This document shows positions 16,258 through 24,704 of a DNA stretch of 64,000 nt, piece by piece (position 1 is the first letter of the stretch; each line of letters begins with the position of its first letter). Both the position numbers and the translations under genes were made by a program. The notes under the pieces are model-generated. The model searched no databases. It saw only the letters and a program-made list of their open reading frames with translations, and was not told where the DNA came from. Source of the stretch: CAIQJJ01 sp049325275 (lineage in GTDB: Bacteria > Chloroflexota > Anaerolineae > Anaerolineales > UBA4823); contig JBMOLU010000089.1 of NCBI GenBank assembly GCA_049325275.1, positions 62,001 to 126,000 on the forward strand, read 5' to 3'.

Positions 16258-17360
16258 GATATTGATTGCAGGATTTTGATCAATCGGCCCGTAAGTTCTG
16301 TGTTGGAGTATTGAGAGCGCACATAGTGATGGGCATTGTGGCCTAATCTGACCCACTCAAGATATGTAGTTTGTTCGATAATCTGCACCATGTTATCGAT
16401 CGTTTCGGCCACAAAACCAAGCTCATTTTTCGTGATGACCTGATCGGCAACGTCGTTCAAAGAAAGCGTAGCGCGCCCACAAGTAGCAGCTTCTAACAAT
16501 ACATTCGGCCACCCTTCCGCCTCTGATGTAATCAGAAGAGCCTTGCAACTTTGGATGTATTTCCTAACATCAGTGTGGCTGCATCCTGGCATAAAGACTA
16601 CGTTGGGAAGTGAATTCGCCCTTACAACCAAGCTTTCATATGCTTGGCGACGATAAGAGTTCATGGTGCTCGTTGAACTATCTGAATGGGTGGGTTTGCA
16701 AATCAATGTAAACTGCTCATGAGGCAACCGTTCGGCTAAATCCAATACTATCTCTGGCCGCTTATAGTTTCGATAAGTACCAACCCAAAGAAATGATTTG
16801 CCAGGTGGCAGGCAAGAGATCGGGATGTCAAAAGTCAGATAATTGGGCAACACACAAATCGGTCTATTGGTCCATTGAAGCGCATATTGATACTGCTGTT
16901 CATGCTGAACTACAATCTGGCTCGCAAATTTTAATGATAGCAGATAAAGCACCCATCGCCAACCTTTGATACGCATTCTATCTGGTGCCAGGTCCCAGTC
17001 ATGTTGAATACTTAGAACAAACTTTTTTTGAGTAAGCCTGGAAAGTGTGGCGTAAACGAAAACATAAGGGCTAGCACCAACAGCAAGACAATATTCCGCA
17101 GTAGAAGCACGAAAACTTTTATAAATTTTGTAAAGATGATCAAGCCGCGTCCAGGGTAGTGGTATCTGCCATTTTTGCCCCCCATCCCATTGTTCTGAAA
17201 CTTCACATCCGCTAGACAAAATATCAACCCACCACCCTTTTAATACAAGAGAACGCACAATAGTTATATGCTGCAGTTCTGCTCCTCCATGAACTATATC
17301 TGATTCGCTTTTGAGTAGTCCGGATAACTTATCTCCAACCATCAGGATGTGTTGTCGCAT
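16254..17360 (-). CDS. Glycosyltransferase family 4
   Basis: GT-B protein of 368 residues with 'IVHGGAELQHITIVRSL' near the start, 'FVLSIQHDWDLAPDR', 'FLWVGTYRNYKRPEIVL' (sugar-nucleotide domain entry) and 'TSEAEGWPNVLLEAATCGRA', the GT4 E-x7-E region. ATG 17360 is chosen over an upstream TTG because GGATGGAGA precedes it directly; this gives a 32-nt overlap with the upstream methyltransferase gene. It is presumed to add a sugar to the growing lipid-linked repeat. Confidence 0.85.
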   Translation of the reverse strand: MRQHILMVGDKLSGLLKSESDIVHGGAELQHITIVRSLVLKGWWVDILSSGCEVSEQWDGGQKWQIPLPWTRLDHLYKIYKSFRASTAEYCLAVGASPYVFVYATLSRLTQKKFVLSIQHDWDLAPDRMRIKGWRWVLYLLSLKFASQIVVQHEQQYQYALQWTNRPICVLPNYLTFDIPISCLPPGKSFLWVGTYRNYKRPEIVLDLAERLPHEQFTLICKPTHSDSSTSTMNSYRRQAYESLVVRANSLPNVVFMPGCSHTDVRKYIQSCKALLITSEAEGWPNVLLEAATCGRATLSLNDVADQVITKNELGFVAETIDNMVQIIEQTTYLEWVRLGHNAHHYVRSQYSNTELTGRLIKILQSIS

Positions 17361-18198
17361 TCTCCATCCTTTTCCACATAATAATTGTGCTTCCAAATTG
17401 AGTTAAGATAAGTGCCCTTAACCAAGGATTGTACTTTATTTTTTCGATCATAAATGTTCTGAGTTTACTCTTAACAATGGAAGGATCGCTCTTATCAACT
17501 AAATCAAGAATGGAATAGAACTGAGCAAATCCTGCCATACGGCCAAGGCTACAAAGATCTGCAAAGGAAAACCAATGCACTGCGGGACGCGGAGTATAGT
17601 TGGCGAGAGTTGGTTCATAATGCAAATGGTGAAAAATGAAACTCTCTTTAACAATCTTGGGAAACCAGTTAAAAAAAGGAACGTTGTACTCGCCATTGCG
17701 GCCACTTAAGGAAATACGATACCGATTCGTTGTACTTATAACTGCAATCCCTCCAGGCATTAAAATCCGATATATCTCTTGCAAACTCTTTAGGGGGGAA
17801 TCTACATGCTCTAAAACACTTTCAAAGAAAACGATATTCTGAGAATCATCGGGAAGCGGTATATATTCGGCTGCACCTAATTTGACAACGCCTTGATTTT
17901 CTAAGTATAGCGTAGCATTCTTAACATAAGAAATTATCGGATCAATCCCAGTTACCTCATAACCTTTCTCATTTAATATTTTTATTACTTCTGGTCGCGG
18001 GCCACACCCTAACACTAATATTGTTTTTACTAATTCCATGTTCGTCAGTCGATTCAGATATACCAGTAACTTATTAACTCGATTTCTTTCGTTGGTTTTC
18101 TTCTCTAACCTATCGGAAAACCAATTAGAAGATAACTCTTCCAGATCTGGGTAGCCATCTAGCAATTTTCTTTTTTGGTATAAACGTGAGAACTTCAT
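17329..18198 (-). CDS. Class I SAM-dependent methyltransferase
   Basis: The 289-residue protein contains motif I 'ILVLGCGPRPEVIKIL', 'GYEVTGIDPI', the acidic ribose-binding strand, and 'NIVFFESVLEHVDSPLKSL' with 'LMPGGIAVIST' (motifs II-III), as in Methyltransf_11/23 enzymes. It probably O- or N-methylates a sugar of the glycan. ATG 18198 is chosen because the longer reading frame starts inside the palindrome at 18241-18287. No ribosome-binding site is visible. A second methyltransferase gene lies just upstream on the other side of the hairpins. The locus is very AT-rich here. Confidence 0.8.
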   Translation of the reverse strand: MKFSRLYQKRKLLDGYPDLEELSSNWFSDRLEKKTNERNRVNKLLVYLNRLTNMELVKTILVLGCGPRPEVIKILNEKGYEVTGIDPIISYVKNATLYLENQGVVKLGAAEYIPLPDDSQNIVFFESVLEHVDSPLKSLQEIYRILMPGGIAVISTTNRYRISLSGRNGEYNVPFFNWFPKIVKESFIFHHLHYEPTLANYTPRPAVHWFSFADLCSLGRMAGFAQFYSILDLVDKSDPSIVKSKLRTFMIEKIKYNPWLRALILTQFGSTIIMWKRMENATTHPDGWR

Positions 18199-18240
18199 GA
18201 GAATGTTTTTTAGGTCTTCAGGTTTAGCGTAAAGAATTCC

Positions 18241-18287
18241 CGCATTTGGGGGTTGTGTGTGCTTCGCACACACAACCCCCAAATGCG
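18241..18287. repeat. Perfect 22-bp intergenic hairpin
   Basis: Two perfect 22-nt arms (starting CGCATTTGGGGGTTG and ending CCCAAATGCG) flank a TTC triloop. It lies between two methyltransferase genes on the minus strand and is much more GC-rich than its surroundings. There is no T-run directly after it on the minus strand, so it is not a textbook terminator. It may be a processing or mRNA-stabilising structure, or the scar of an inserted palindromic unit. Confidence 0.85.
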
Positions 18288-18296
18288 GGCCCCTTT

Positions 18297-18317
18297 CCCG
18301 GCGAAGCCGGGAGAGCC
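18297..18317. repeat. Dispersed GGCTCTCCCGG hairpin repeat, copy 1
   Basis: On the minus strand this reads GGCTCTCCCGG followed by CTTCG and CCGGG, preceded by an A-run; on the plus strand it is followed by eight T. Related copies occur at 43748-43768 (plus orientation) and 45606-45631. All are intergenic and next to A/T runs, so the unit may act as a terminator-type module, possibly bidirectional. Confidence 0.6.
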
Positions 18318-18331
18318 ATTTTTTTTGAACA

Positions 18332-19108
18332 TCAACGCTTAGGTTTTACATGATATATCAAACAGGAACATAAAAAGCGGTTTGCTAATTTAGTTCTCAG
18401 CAACATCCATCGAAACGGGAAAAGTAGGTTTGCATATAAAATTGGAAGAGGAACAACTCTTTGGACCTCCAAATTGTTGCGACTAAGTTTCCCTTGCCAC
18501 ACCGATGGAGCATATGAAAACACTTCATGTAAAGCGGTGGGAAACTTTCCATGGGGCGTGAGTATATACTTAATCGCGCGCTGTATTCGTTGAATAAAAG
18601 GAATTATTGATGGATTACTTGCTGATATGATACTTTGATTATTGAGAGGAGTATCCAAATAGTAAAGGGGAGCTGTAATATGATAGCGTCCAAGAAGCTT
18701 AATAGGAATTTCTAGCAGCGAATACACCCGCCACGCAGGGGTCGGCATCGTAAAAATTGCCGAACCGTTCGGCTTCAAGACACGTTTCAATTCACTCAGG
18801 GTTGCCGATAAGTCTGTCACATGCTCCAAAACATTGGAGCTAAAAATGAAGTCAAAACTGTTTTCCTCAAAAGGCAACTCTGGCGATCCGATTTTAAGCA
18901 CCGGATATTGCTGTGGATATCGCGGCTCAATATCCACGGCAATAACTTTATAACCTTTTTGGGATAATCGTCGCGCTAAAAAACCGTCCCCACCACCAAA
19001 TTCTAGAATTCCCGCATCGTCAGGTAGTTCAATTAAATTCATTGCATGTTTTAATTCTTCTTCGCGTATAAAATGCAAAAATGAGATGCGTTCATTCCCT
19101 ATATCCAT
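18332..19108 (-). CDS. Class I SAM-dependent methyltransferase
   Basis: The 258-residue protein has 'GILEFGGGDGFLARRL' (SAM motif I), 'YKVIAVDIEPRYP', and 'FDFIFSSNVLEHVTDLSATL' with 'RVLKPNGSAIFTMPTP', which identify a Methyltransf_11-type enzyme. The C-terminal half carries hydrophobic patches that may contact the membrane or a lipid-linked acceptor. It is presumed to methylate a glycan sugar. The spacing to the upstream glycosyltransferase gene is 10 nt; only a weak ribosome-binding site is visible. Confidence 0.82.
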   Translation of the reverse strand: MDIGNERISFLHFIREEELKHAMNLIELPDDAGILEFGGGDGFLARRLSQKGYKVIAVDIEPRYPQQYPVLKIGSPELPFEENSFDFIFSSNVLEHVTDLSATLSELKRVLKPNGSAIFTMPTPAWRVYSLLEIPIKLLGRYHITAPLYYLDTPLNNQSIISASNPSIIPFIQRIQRAIKYILTPHGKFPTALHEVFSYAPSVWQGKLSRNNLEVQRVVPLPILYANLLFPFRWMLLRTKLANRFLCSCLIYHVKPKR

Positions 19109-19118
19109 TATGACCCAC

Positions 19119-20273
19119 TCAATCTTTCCTAAACAAATGTTGAATCAATCTACTTTGTATTTTCTTCGTCGCATGATGCTTCTCTACCATAGTTACAGCG
19201 CTAGCAATCATTCCTTTTTGCAATTGGTTATCATTGAGCAATGCAGTAATGCCATTCTTTAGATATTCAGGGGAAAAATCTGTCACACACAATGCGCTGC
19301 CATTGGCCGCCATATACTGCGTATAAAAATAACCAGTAGGTGCATGAACCAAAATAGGGCGGTGTGCGCGAACGTAATCGAAGGTCTTTGTTGGAAAACA
19401 TGTCCTGGCTTGATTCAGATATTTAGGTTCAAAAGCAATAGGAGAAAAGAGAATATCCGCTTGTTGTAGTTTCTCTAACAATTCGTTTGCACCTGAAACG
19501 AACCCTGTTTCAACGAAATCATCCAATAACCCCTTCTCGCGCAAGAAACTTTCTGGGCGGTTAGTGTATATTTGAACAGAAATATCATATTCATCCATCA
19601 AACGAACAGCCCGGATCAGGTTTTGCAATGCATCCAGCGAAATTTCGTGAATCTGTCCCGAAAAGATGATTGTTTTTTTGTGCGTTGATGCTTTTTGCCA
19701 ATTCACATCATTGACTTTATCTAAGGTTATACAGTGGGGTAACAAGACATATTCCCGTTGCACAGCTGGCTGATAGAAATCTACAATCCCTTGCGACAGG
19801 CTGTAAACGACCTCTGCTTCTTTGATAATTTGTTTCTCTAAAAAGCGCAAGAGCAACCATTCCAGTTTATTCAACCTTGAATCTGAAAGCAAATCAATTA
19901 AATAAATTTGGTACTTTAATCCCCGCAAACGGGCAACAAGATAACCCGCCACGAAAGAACCGGTATCCGGGAATACCAACATTATTTTCTGATATTTTTT
20001 TTGCGCCGTCAAGCGCAGCCCCGCCATCAGGTAACGGAGGATATCCTCGAGAGCTTGGAACCGCCACAGCCATTTCAGGTGCGAAAGCCAGGGCGCAGAA
20101 ATTCGCACAGCTTCAAACGGTAACGTATTGCTGTTCGTCTTTGCAGGTTCACCACTCAAAACATCAATCGCCTCAGGCTCTATACCATCTAACAAATTGT
20201 AGAGGATAGAAGAAGCTCCGCTAGGATTGGGGGGATACGCCTGAGCGCCAACAATGAGTAAAACCTTTTCCAT
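19119..20273 (-). CDS. Glycosyltransferase, GT4-like
   Basis: A protein of 384 residues with a GT-B layout: 'AQAYPPNPSGASSILYNLL' at the N-terminus (acceptor domain), 'QIYLIDLLSDSRLNKLEW', then 'TIIFSGQIHEISLDALQNL' and 'FPTKTFDYVRAHRPILVHA' in the donor domain, where the usual E-x7-E is replaced by a K-x-F-[DE]-Y motif seen in some GT4 branches. The start ATG 20273 overlaps the previous stop (TGATG). The upstream extension to 20309 is inside the acetyltransferase gene and is rejected. Confidence 0.75.
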   Translation of the reverse strand: MEKVLLIVGAQAYPPNPSGASSILYNLLDGIEPEAIDVLSGEPAKTNSNTLPFEAVRISAPWLSHLKWLWRFQALEDILRYLMAGLRLTAQKKYQKIMLVFPDTGSFVAGYLVARLRGLKYQIYLIDLLSDSRLNKLEWLLLRFLEKQIIKEAEVVYSLSQGIVDFYQPAVQREYVLLPHCITLDKVNDVNWQKASTHKKTIIFSGQIHEISLDALQNLIRAVRLMDEYDISVQIYTNRPESFLREKGLLDDFVETGFVSGANELLEKLQQADILFSPIAFEPKYLNQARTCFPTKTFDYVRAHRPILVHAPTGYFYTQYMAANGSALCVTDFSPEYLKNGITALLNDNQLQKGMIASAVTMVEKHHATKKIQSRLIQHLFRKD

Positions 20274-20836
20274 CACGAGTTCTTCTTTGTCTTTGGAAAG
20301 TCTTCCCAAACAATGGTGCCGGCAGGGATAACGGAATTATCCGCAACCGTTACCCCTTTCAGGACATGTACATGGCACCCAATAAAAACATCGGATCCGA
20401 TCTGAACAGGAAGCGATTTAGCCCCCCTGGTTGGATGTTCTCTTCGTAGAACAGGGTCTGTGGGATGAAAATCTGTATCATAAATTCTGGTGTTTGCACC
20501 TATCATCACATGGTCGCCAATCGTCACCTTTGTTTTAGCGATAATGATGGCTCCTGAGCAACTAAAGTTATCACCGATGATAATTTCCGCATTGTCATAA
20601 ACGATAAACGTAGATGCATGATCCAGGGCAAGGGGGTTACTGCGCTCCCGCGAATAAATTTGGGCGTTTTGTCCAAAAACGATTTTACTATTTGTGCCTC
20701 TGCTTACGTAAGGTAAGCCATAACACTTTAAGGTTTGCGGATTAAACACCACACCCTTTTTCGCCAGATAATCAGGCGCTAAACGGCGATCTATAATGCC
20801 TTGATACGCCCGTAACAACATTCCGTAGAGACTCAC
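20273..20836 (-). CDS. Left-handed beta-helix acyltransferase (WbbJ/NodL-like)
   Basis: The 187-residue protein shows hexapeptide-repeat periodicity ('AEIIIGDNFSCSGAIIIA', 'VTIGDHVMIGANTRIYD', 'VQIGSDVFIGCHVHVLKGV') and the 'TDFHP' segment that carries the catalytic His in WbbJ/maltose acetyltransferase-type enzymes. It probably O-acetylates a glycan residue using acetyl-CoA. The start is GTG 20836, overlapping the upstream TGA (GTGA), with GAGGG in front. It is coupled on both sides. Confidence 0.85.
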   Translation of the reverse strand: MSLYGMLLRAYQGIIDRRLAPDYLAKKGVVFNPQTLKCYGLPYVSRGTNSKIVFGQNAQIYSRERSNPLALDHASTFIVYDNAEIIIGDNFSCSGAIIIAKTKVTIGDHVMIGANTRIYDTDFHPTDPVLRREHPTRGAKSLPVQIGSDVFIGCHVHVLKGVTVADNSVIPAGTIVWEDFPKTKKNS

Positions 20837-22185
20837 AATACACCCTCGAGCTTTAGCATGGAAAATAAAGCGTGTCCGACGCTGCCGTGATTGTAAAAAT
20901 GCTGTTTAGCAATAGCTCGTTGTTTTTCAACCACTGCATAATAGTTCAAATCGTTGCCGCATATATTCCTAACGGCCGCCTTGAACTCTGGATAATTATG
21001 TACACCAACTGCGATACCATCTTTCCAATAGTCACAAAGATGAGAAGCGCTTTGGTCTAAAAGTTGTATGACGGGTCGGCCAGTCAGGCTGCCTTCCAAT
21101 AATGCCGTGCTTACATAACCAACGACAACATCCGTTTCTCTAAGGGCATCATGAAGTGACGTGGCATTGAGCGACATATTAAATTGTTCTCCTAATCTCT
21201 TAAATATGTCCCATTCATCTGGATGGTAGCGCACATAAATTTCATAATTTTCATCTTCTCTTTTTAACAAGGCCAACCATTCATAAGCAATCTTTGGCAG
21301 TTCTCCATTCCGATCGGTGTTGTTTCCATTGGAAATTAACAAGATACGCTTTTTGGAGACACGGGTGTTTTTATGGAATTGGATTTTATCGTGCAAAACG
21401 CTCCCCGACACGGTAATCTGTGACTCAGGCATGTGCAGTTGCATGAAATATCGTTTGCTTTTTTCGCCCCACGCGAGCAGTTTATCGGCTTGCAACGGAT
21501 ATTGAAACGGATTGGGAGCGCCATGCTGTAAAACATAACTGGGGATGTTATATTTTCTCACCACCTTCGCCAACGTGGCTGATGCCAGGAATTGATCATT
21601 CATGAACATGATAAGCTTGGGTTTTAATTTCCTGATAACCAAATGAAAAATTCTTGAGTACCCAAAATAGTCCCGAAGATATTTTTCCAAATACGGCGCC
21701 AGATTAACCAAACTTTCTTGCTGAAACTGGCGGACGATAGTTTGAGAAAAATATCGCGCATGTGTTGGCAAGTTTCGACGTATCGCAAGCGGGTAAATAT
21801 GTTTTGCTCGCTCTGTAAGCCCCCTTTTTGCCAACATCGGTTTCAGGAGTACGCAAGTGGTCAATCCAGTTTGGTGTGCCAAGATCTGGATGAGATTGAT
21901 CGTCTCATACATGTAACTTCGTTCGGTGTCTTGCCAGAGCAAAATATCTACCGGCATTATCGTTAGCAGGTTATAAAGCGAGATTGCGCTGTGCTTTACC
22001 AGACCTGGATACTGCCGCGACCCCACGAGGGGCTGCATATTCCTTTTTTCTTCGTATACACTTCCATAAACGCATCTTCGCAGAGGGATAAACTCAGGAT
22101 ACTCCCGCGCAATATTTTCAAATCGCTGGACAAATGTTAACCAGCGCAGGTCTTCCTCGGGTAAATTCAACTCATGTTGCATCAT
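20833..22185 (-). CDS. GT-B-like surface-polysaccharide protein (capsule synthesis/CDP-glycerol transferase-like)
   Basis: No close named family is recognised. The 450-residue protein has a C-terminal half resembling GT-B enzymes of the capsule-synthesis and CDP-glycerol transferase groups: 'YVLQHGAPNPFQYPLQADKLLAWGEKS' (short parts), 'SGSVLHDKI', 'YVRYHPDEWDIF' and 'DVVVGYVSTALLEGSLTGRPVI'. The 'H-P' and the 'S-TALLE' motif match positions used for nucleotide binding in that fold. A role as a transferase adding a sialic-acid-like or polyol unit is possible in view of the nonulosonic acid genes upstream. ATG 22185, after GGGGTCTGCA, is preferred to the TTG at 22197. Confidence 0.6.
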   Translation of the reverse strand: MMQHELNLPEEDLRWLTFVQRFENIAREYPEFIPLRRCVYGSVYEEKRNMQPLVGSRQYPGLVKHSAISLYNLLTIMPVDILLWQDTERSYMYETINLIQILAHQTGLTTCVLLKPMLAKRGLTERAKHIYPLAIRRNLPTHARYFSQTIVRQFQQESLVNLAPYLEKYLRDYFGYSRIFHLVIRKLKPKLIMFMNDQFLASATLAKVVRKYNIPSYVLQHGAPNPFQYPLQADKLLAWGEKSKRYFMQLHMPESQITVSGSVLHDKIQFHKNTRVSKKRILLISNGNNTDRNGELPKIAYEWLALLKREDENYEIYVRYHPDEWDIFKRLGEQFNMSLNATSLHDALRETDVVVGYVSTALLEGSLTGRPVIQLLDQSASHLCDYWKDGIAVGVHNYPEFKAAVRNICGNDLNYYAVVEKQRAIAKQHFYNHGSVGHALFSMLKLEGVL

Positions 22186-22214
22186 TGCAGACCCCAATGC
22201 TGATTGTGCTTCTC

Positions 22215-23252
22215 TTATGAAAAGGCAGCAACGATTTCCTCGAGAATACTACCTAACGATTTCGTAATCGTCCAACCTGGATAATGCGACTTGATCTTGG
22301 ATAAGTCACTCATATAACAAATGTGATCTCCAATCCGGTTGGTATCCTGATACACATAATTCATGGCTTTTCCGGTCAGGCGTTCGACATATTGAAACGC
22401 TTCAATGATCGAACAGCTATTTTCGCGCCCCCCACCCAGGTTGTATACTTCGGCAACACGGGGAGATTGAATGAATTCATCCATAAAACGAACAACGTCA
22501 TACGAATGAATGTTATCGCGTACTTGTTTGCCTTTGTATCCATATACCGTATAGTTACGCCCAATAGCATTGCATTTTACAAGATAGCTCAAAAAGCCGT
22601 GTAACTCCACACCCGCATGTTGGGGGCCGGTCAGGCATCCACCACGCAAAACACACGATTTCATGCCAAAATATCGCCCATATTCTTGTACCAAGATATC
22701 AGCAGCAGTTTTTGATGCCCCAAAAAGGGAATGTTTAGACTGATCAATACTAAAATCTTCTGGGATTCCGTTCACATAATTCAAGTCAGCGTAATCCCAA
22801 CGAGTTTCTTTTTCAATTAAAGGAATGGAATTGGGGCGATCACCATATACTTTGTTTGTTGACATGTATATGAATACCCCATCCAGGTTACTGCGGCGCA
22901 ATGCTTCTAATAGATTTAGTGTCCCCAGCGCATTGATCTCAAAATCTTCGAAGGGAATTTGTGCAGCATAATCGTGACTGGGCTGCGCGGCTGAATGGAT
23001 CACCACATCAGGTTTATAGTCACTGAGTAAGCGCAAAATACCTTCGCGGTCGCGAATATCGAGATCGTAATGCCGATAATCGTTCAAAGAATCGAGCAAA
23101 GATTGCCTGACCTGGCGGGTATCGCCTTCGGCACCAAAGAACTTCATACGCATATTATTATCTACGCCAATAAGCTGATGGCCTTTCTCCGAAAAATAGC
23201 GCACAGCCTGTGAACCAATCAGGCCAGCGGAGCCAGTTACCAGGATCTTCAT
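22215..23252 (-). CDS. NAD-dependent epimerase, CDP-paratose 2-epimerase-like
   Basis: An extended SDR of 345 residues with 'ILVTGSAGLIGSQAV', then the segment 'GVDNNMRMKFFGAEGDTR', which is distinctive for the CDP-paratose/CDP-tyvelose 2-epimerase branch, 'MSTNKVYGDRPNS', and catalytic Tyr/Lys region 'SLFGASKTAADI', in which Phe stands where the usual Tyr of YxxxK is expected. If that residue is truly replaced, activity would differ from the standard mechanism. 'RDNIHSYDVV' and the NLGGG motif support sugar-nucleotide binding. The product is not predictable. Confidence 0.72.
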   Translation of the reverse strand: MKILVTGSAGLIGSQAVRYFSEKGHQLIGVDNNMRMKFFGAEGDTRQVRQSLLDSLNDYRHYDLDIRDREGILRLLSDYKPDVVIHSAAQPSHDYAAQIPFEDFEINALGTLNLLEALRRSNLDGVFIYMSTNKVYGDRPNSIPLIEKETRWDYADLNYVNGIPEDFSIDQSKHSLFGASKTAADILVQEYGRYFGMKSCVLRGGCLTGPQHAGVELHGFLSYLVKCNAIGRNYTVYGYKGKQVRDNIHSYDVVRFMDEFIQSPRVAEVYNLGGGRENSCSIIEAFQYVERLTGKAMNYVYQDTNRIGDHICYMSDLSKIKSHYPGWTITKSLGSILEEIVAAFS

Positions 23253-23300
23253 TAAGAGTATTCCTTTTCCGAAAGTTACGTGGATTTTTTATTTAGAGAG

Positions 23301-24704
23301 CTAATTCGCTAATTCGATGAAGCGCTCAAGCATCCAATCATTTGGAGCGCCGCTAACCATCCCAACATCAAGGGCGACCAACTCAGCGCGTTGCTGAGAT
23401 TTTTCGGTTGGATACCACAATGCATAGTTAACCAATGAGATCAGTTCATCAAGTGAATGCGCCCGTTGGCTGGCGCCGGTACGTTCGATTACCTTGTAAT
23501 CGGTACGGTGAAAGAAACGCTTGACGCTTATGTTGGCAGGGGTACTTGCAGGGATGTCGAATGCGATGTGGATGATTGGTTTATCAAAAATAGCCGAGTC
23601 GATTGTGGCGGTAGACATGATGTTGACGTTAACATCCTGGTAAGCCATCGTAGCCAGATGCATTGGCTCATCTTCCAAAATCAAGCGGACGATATTATCA
23701 TCATGCTGACCGAATGGTGTGGTTGTCGGCTCCGGGTAAAGCGCCACACCTGGAAATTGTTGACCGTTCAGGGGATCATAATCGGAGCCAAAAGCGCGTG
23801 GGTGATTGCGAATAAGGAGTTGGGCATCGCGATTTACCTTTTTAGCAGAAGCGGCTTCTGCCAATGCGAGTGCTAAATTGCCTTGATGGGGAGCAACGTT
23901 CGGGTTTTCTAAACAAAACACCACCAGGGGTTTATCTGGATCAAGCCTGATCCGCTCAAAAAAATCTTTTCGGGGCAGTCGAAAACTTGGATCGCCGTGA
24001 CGAGAAAATTGCGGAGAACCAACGATACTGACTGGACGATCTCGTAACTCAGGATAGAGATGATAAAAGTATTTTTTTTGCTGCGCCGACCAAACAAAAT
24101 ATTCGTCCACTTTTGGCAAGAAGGCTATCTTTGACACAAGATTATCTCGCGAACGGATCATAATCAACGTGGAGATTCCTAAATCTACTGCCGCCTGCAT
24201 CAAAGCCATCTCCCGACTTCCTTCAGGGGAGAATCCAACAACCAGAACAGGGCGTTCCAGTTTCAAGAGATTGATGTATTCTGTATACTGGGATGTTTGC
24301 CGTAAGGCATCTAACGCATTTTGCCGGTAACGTTTGTAAAAGCCCAAAGCACCTGAGACCCACCCGCCGAAAAAAGTGGGATAAACCCGCAATTTACCCA
24401 TTCTTCGATCTGCGAGTCGATAAGTCAACTTTGAAAAAAAAGTGCCTGGATCCTTGAAACTCTTACGGCTCAACTCCATCCGGGATAACCAGTGAGAGAG
24501 TGTTTTATATTCAGGGATATGGAAATCGAACAAAGGGAAAACATCTATATCGGGTATATTTGCGGCTTTAGAACCTATGAATTGGTGTGGATCTACAAAT
24601 ACTTTGACCGCGAAACGTTTTTGCGCTAATTGCGTTCCTAAATCAGCATTACGGACGTTGCGCAGTGCAAGAAAACTATCGCATCCAATAAAGATTGACT
24701 TCAT
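23301..24704 (-). CDS. GT-B-like protein of surface-polysaccharide locus, unrecognised
   Basis: A 467-residue protein without a family I can name. Two Rossmann-like halves are suggested by 'SIFIGCDSFLALRN' at the start and by 'KPLVVFCLENPNVAPHQGN', 'LLIRNHPRAFGSDYD' and 'VNVNIMSTATIDSAIFDKPIIHI' in the second half; the last pattern resembles the donor site of CDP-glycerol/capsule-type GT-B enzymes and of the neighbour at 20833-22185. It overlaps the HAD-SIS fusion gene (ATGA). A transferase role is inferred from fold resemblance and position. Confidence 0.55.
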   Translation of the reverse strand: MKSIFIGCDSFLALRNVRNADLGTQLAQKRFAVKVFVDPHQFIGSKAANIPDIDVFPLFDFHIPEYKTLSHWLSRMELSRKSFKDPGTFFSKLTYRLADRRMGKLRVYPTFFGGWVSGALGFYKRYRQNALDALRQTSQYTEYINLLKLERPVLVVGFSPEGSREMALMQAAVDLGISTLIMIRSRDNLVSKIAFLPKVDEYFVWSAQQKKYFYHLYPELRDRPVSIVGSPQFSRHGDPSFRLPRKDFFERIRLDPDKPLVVFCLENPNVAPHQGNLALALAEAASAKKVNRDAQLLIRNHPRAFGSDYDPLNGQQFPGVALYPEPTTTPFGQHDDNIVRLILEDEPMHLATMAYQDVNVNIMSTATIDSAIFDKPIIHIAFDIPASTPANISVKRFFHRTDYKVIERTGASQRAHSLDELISLVNYALWYPTEKSQQRAELVALDVGMVSGAPNDWMLERFIELAN

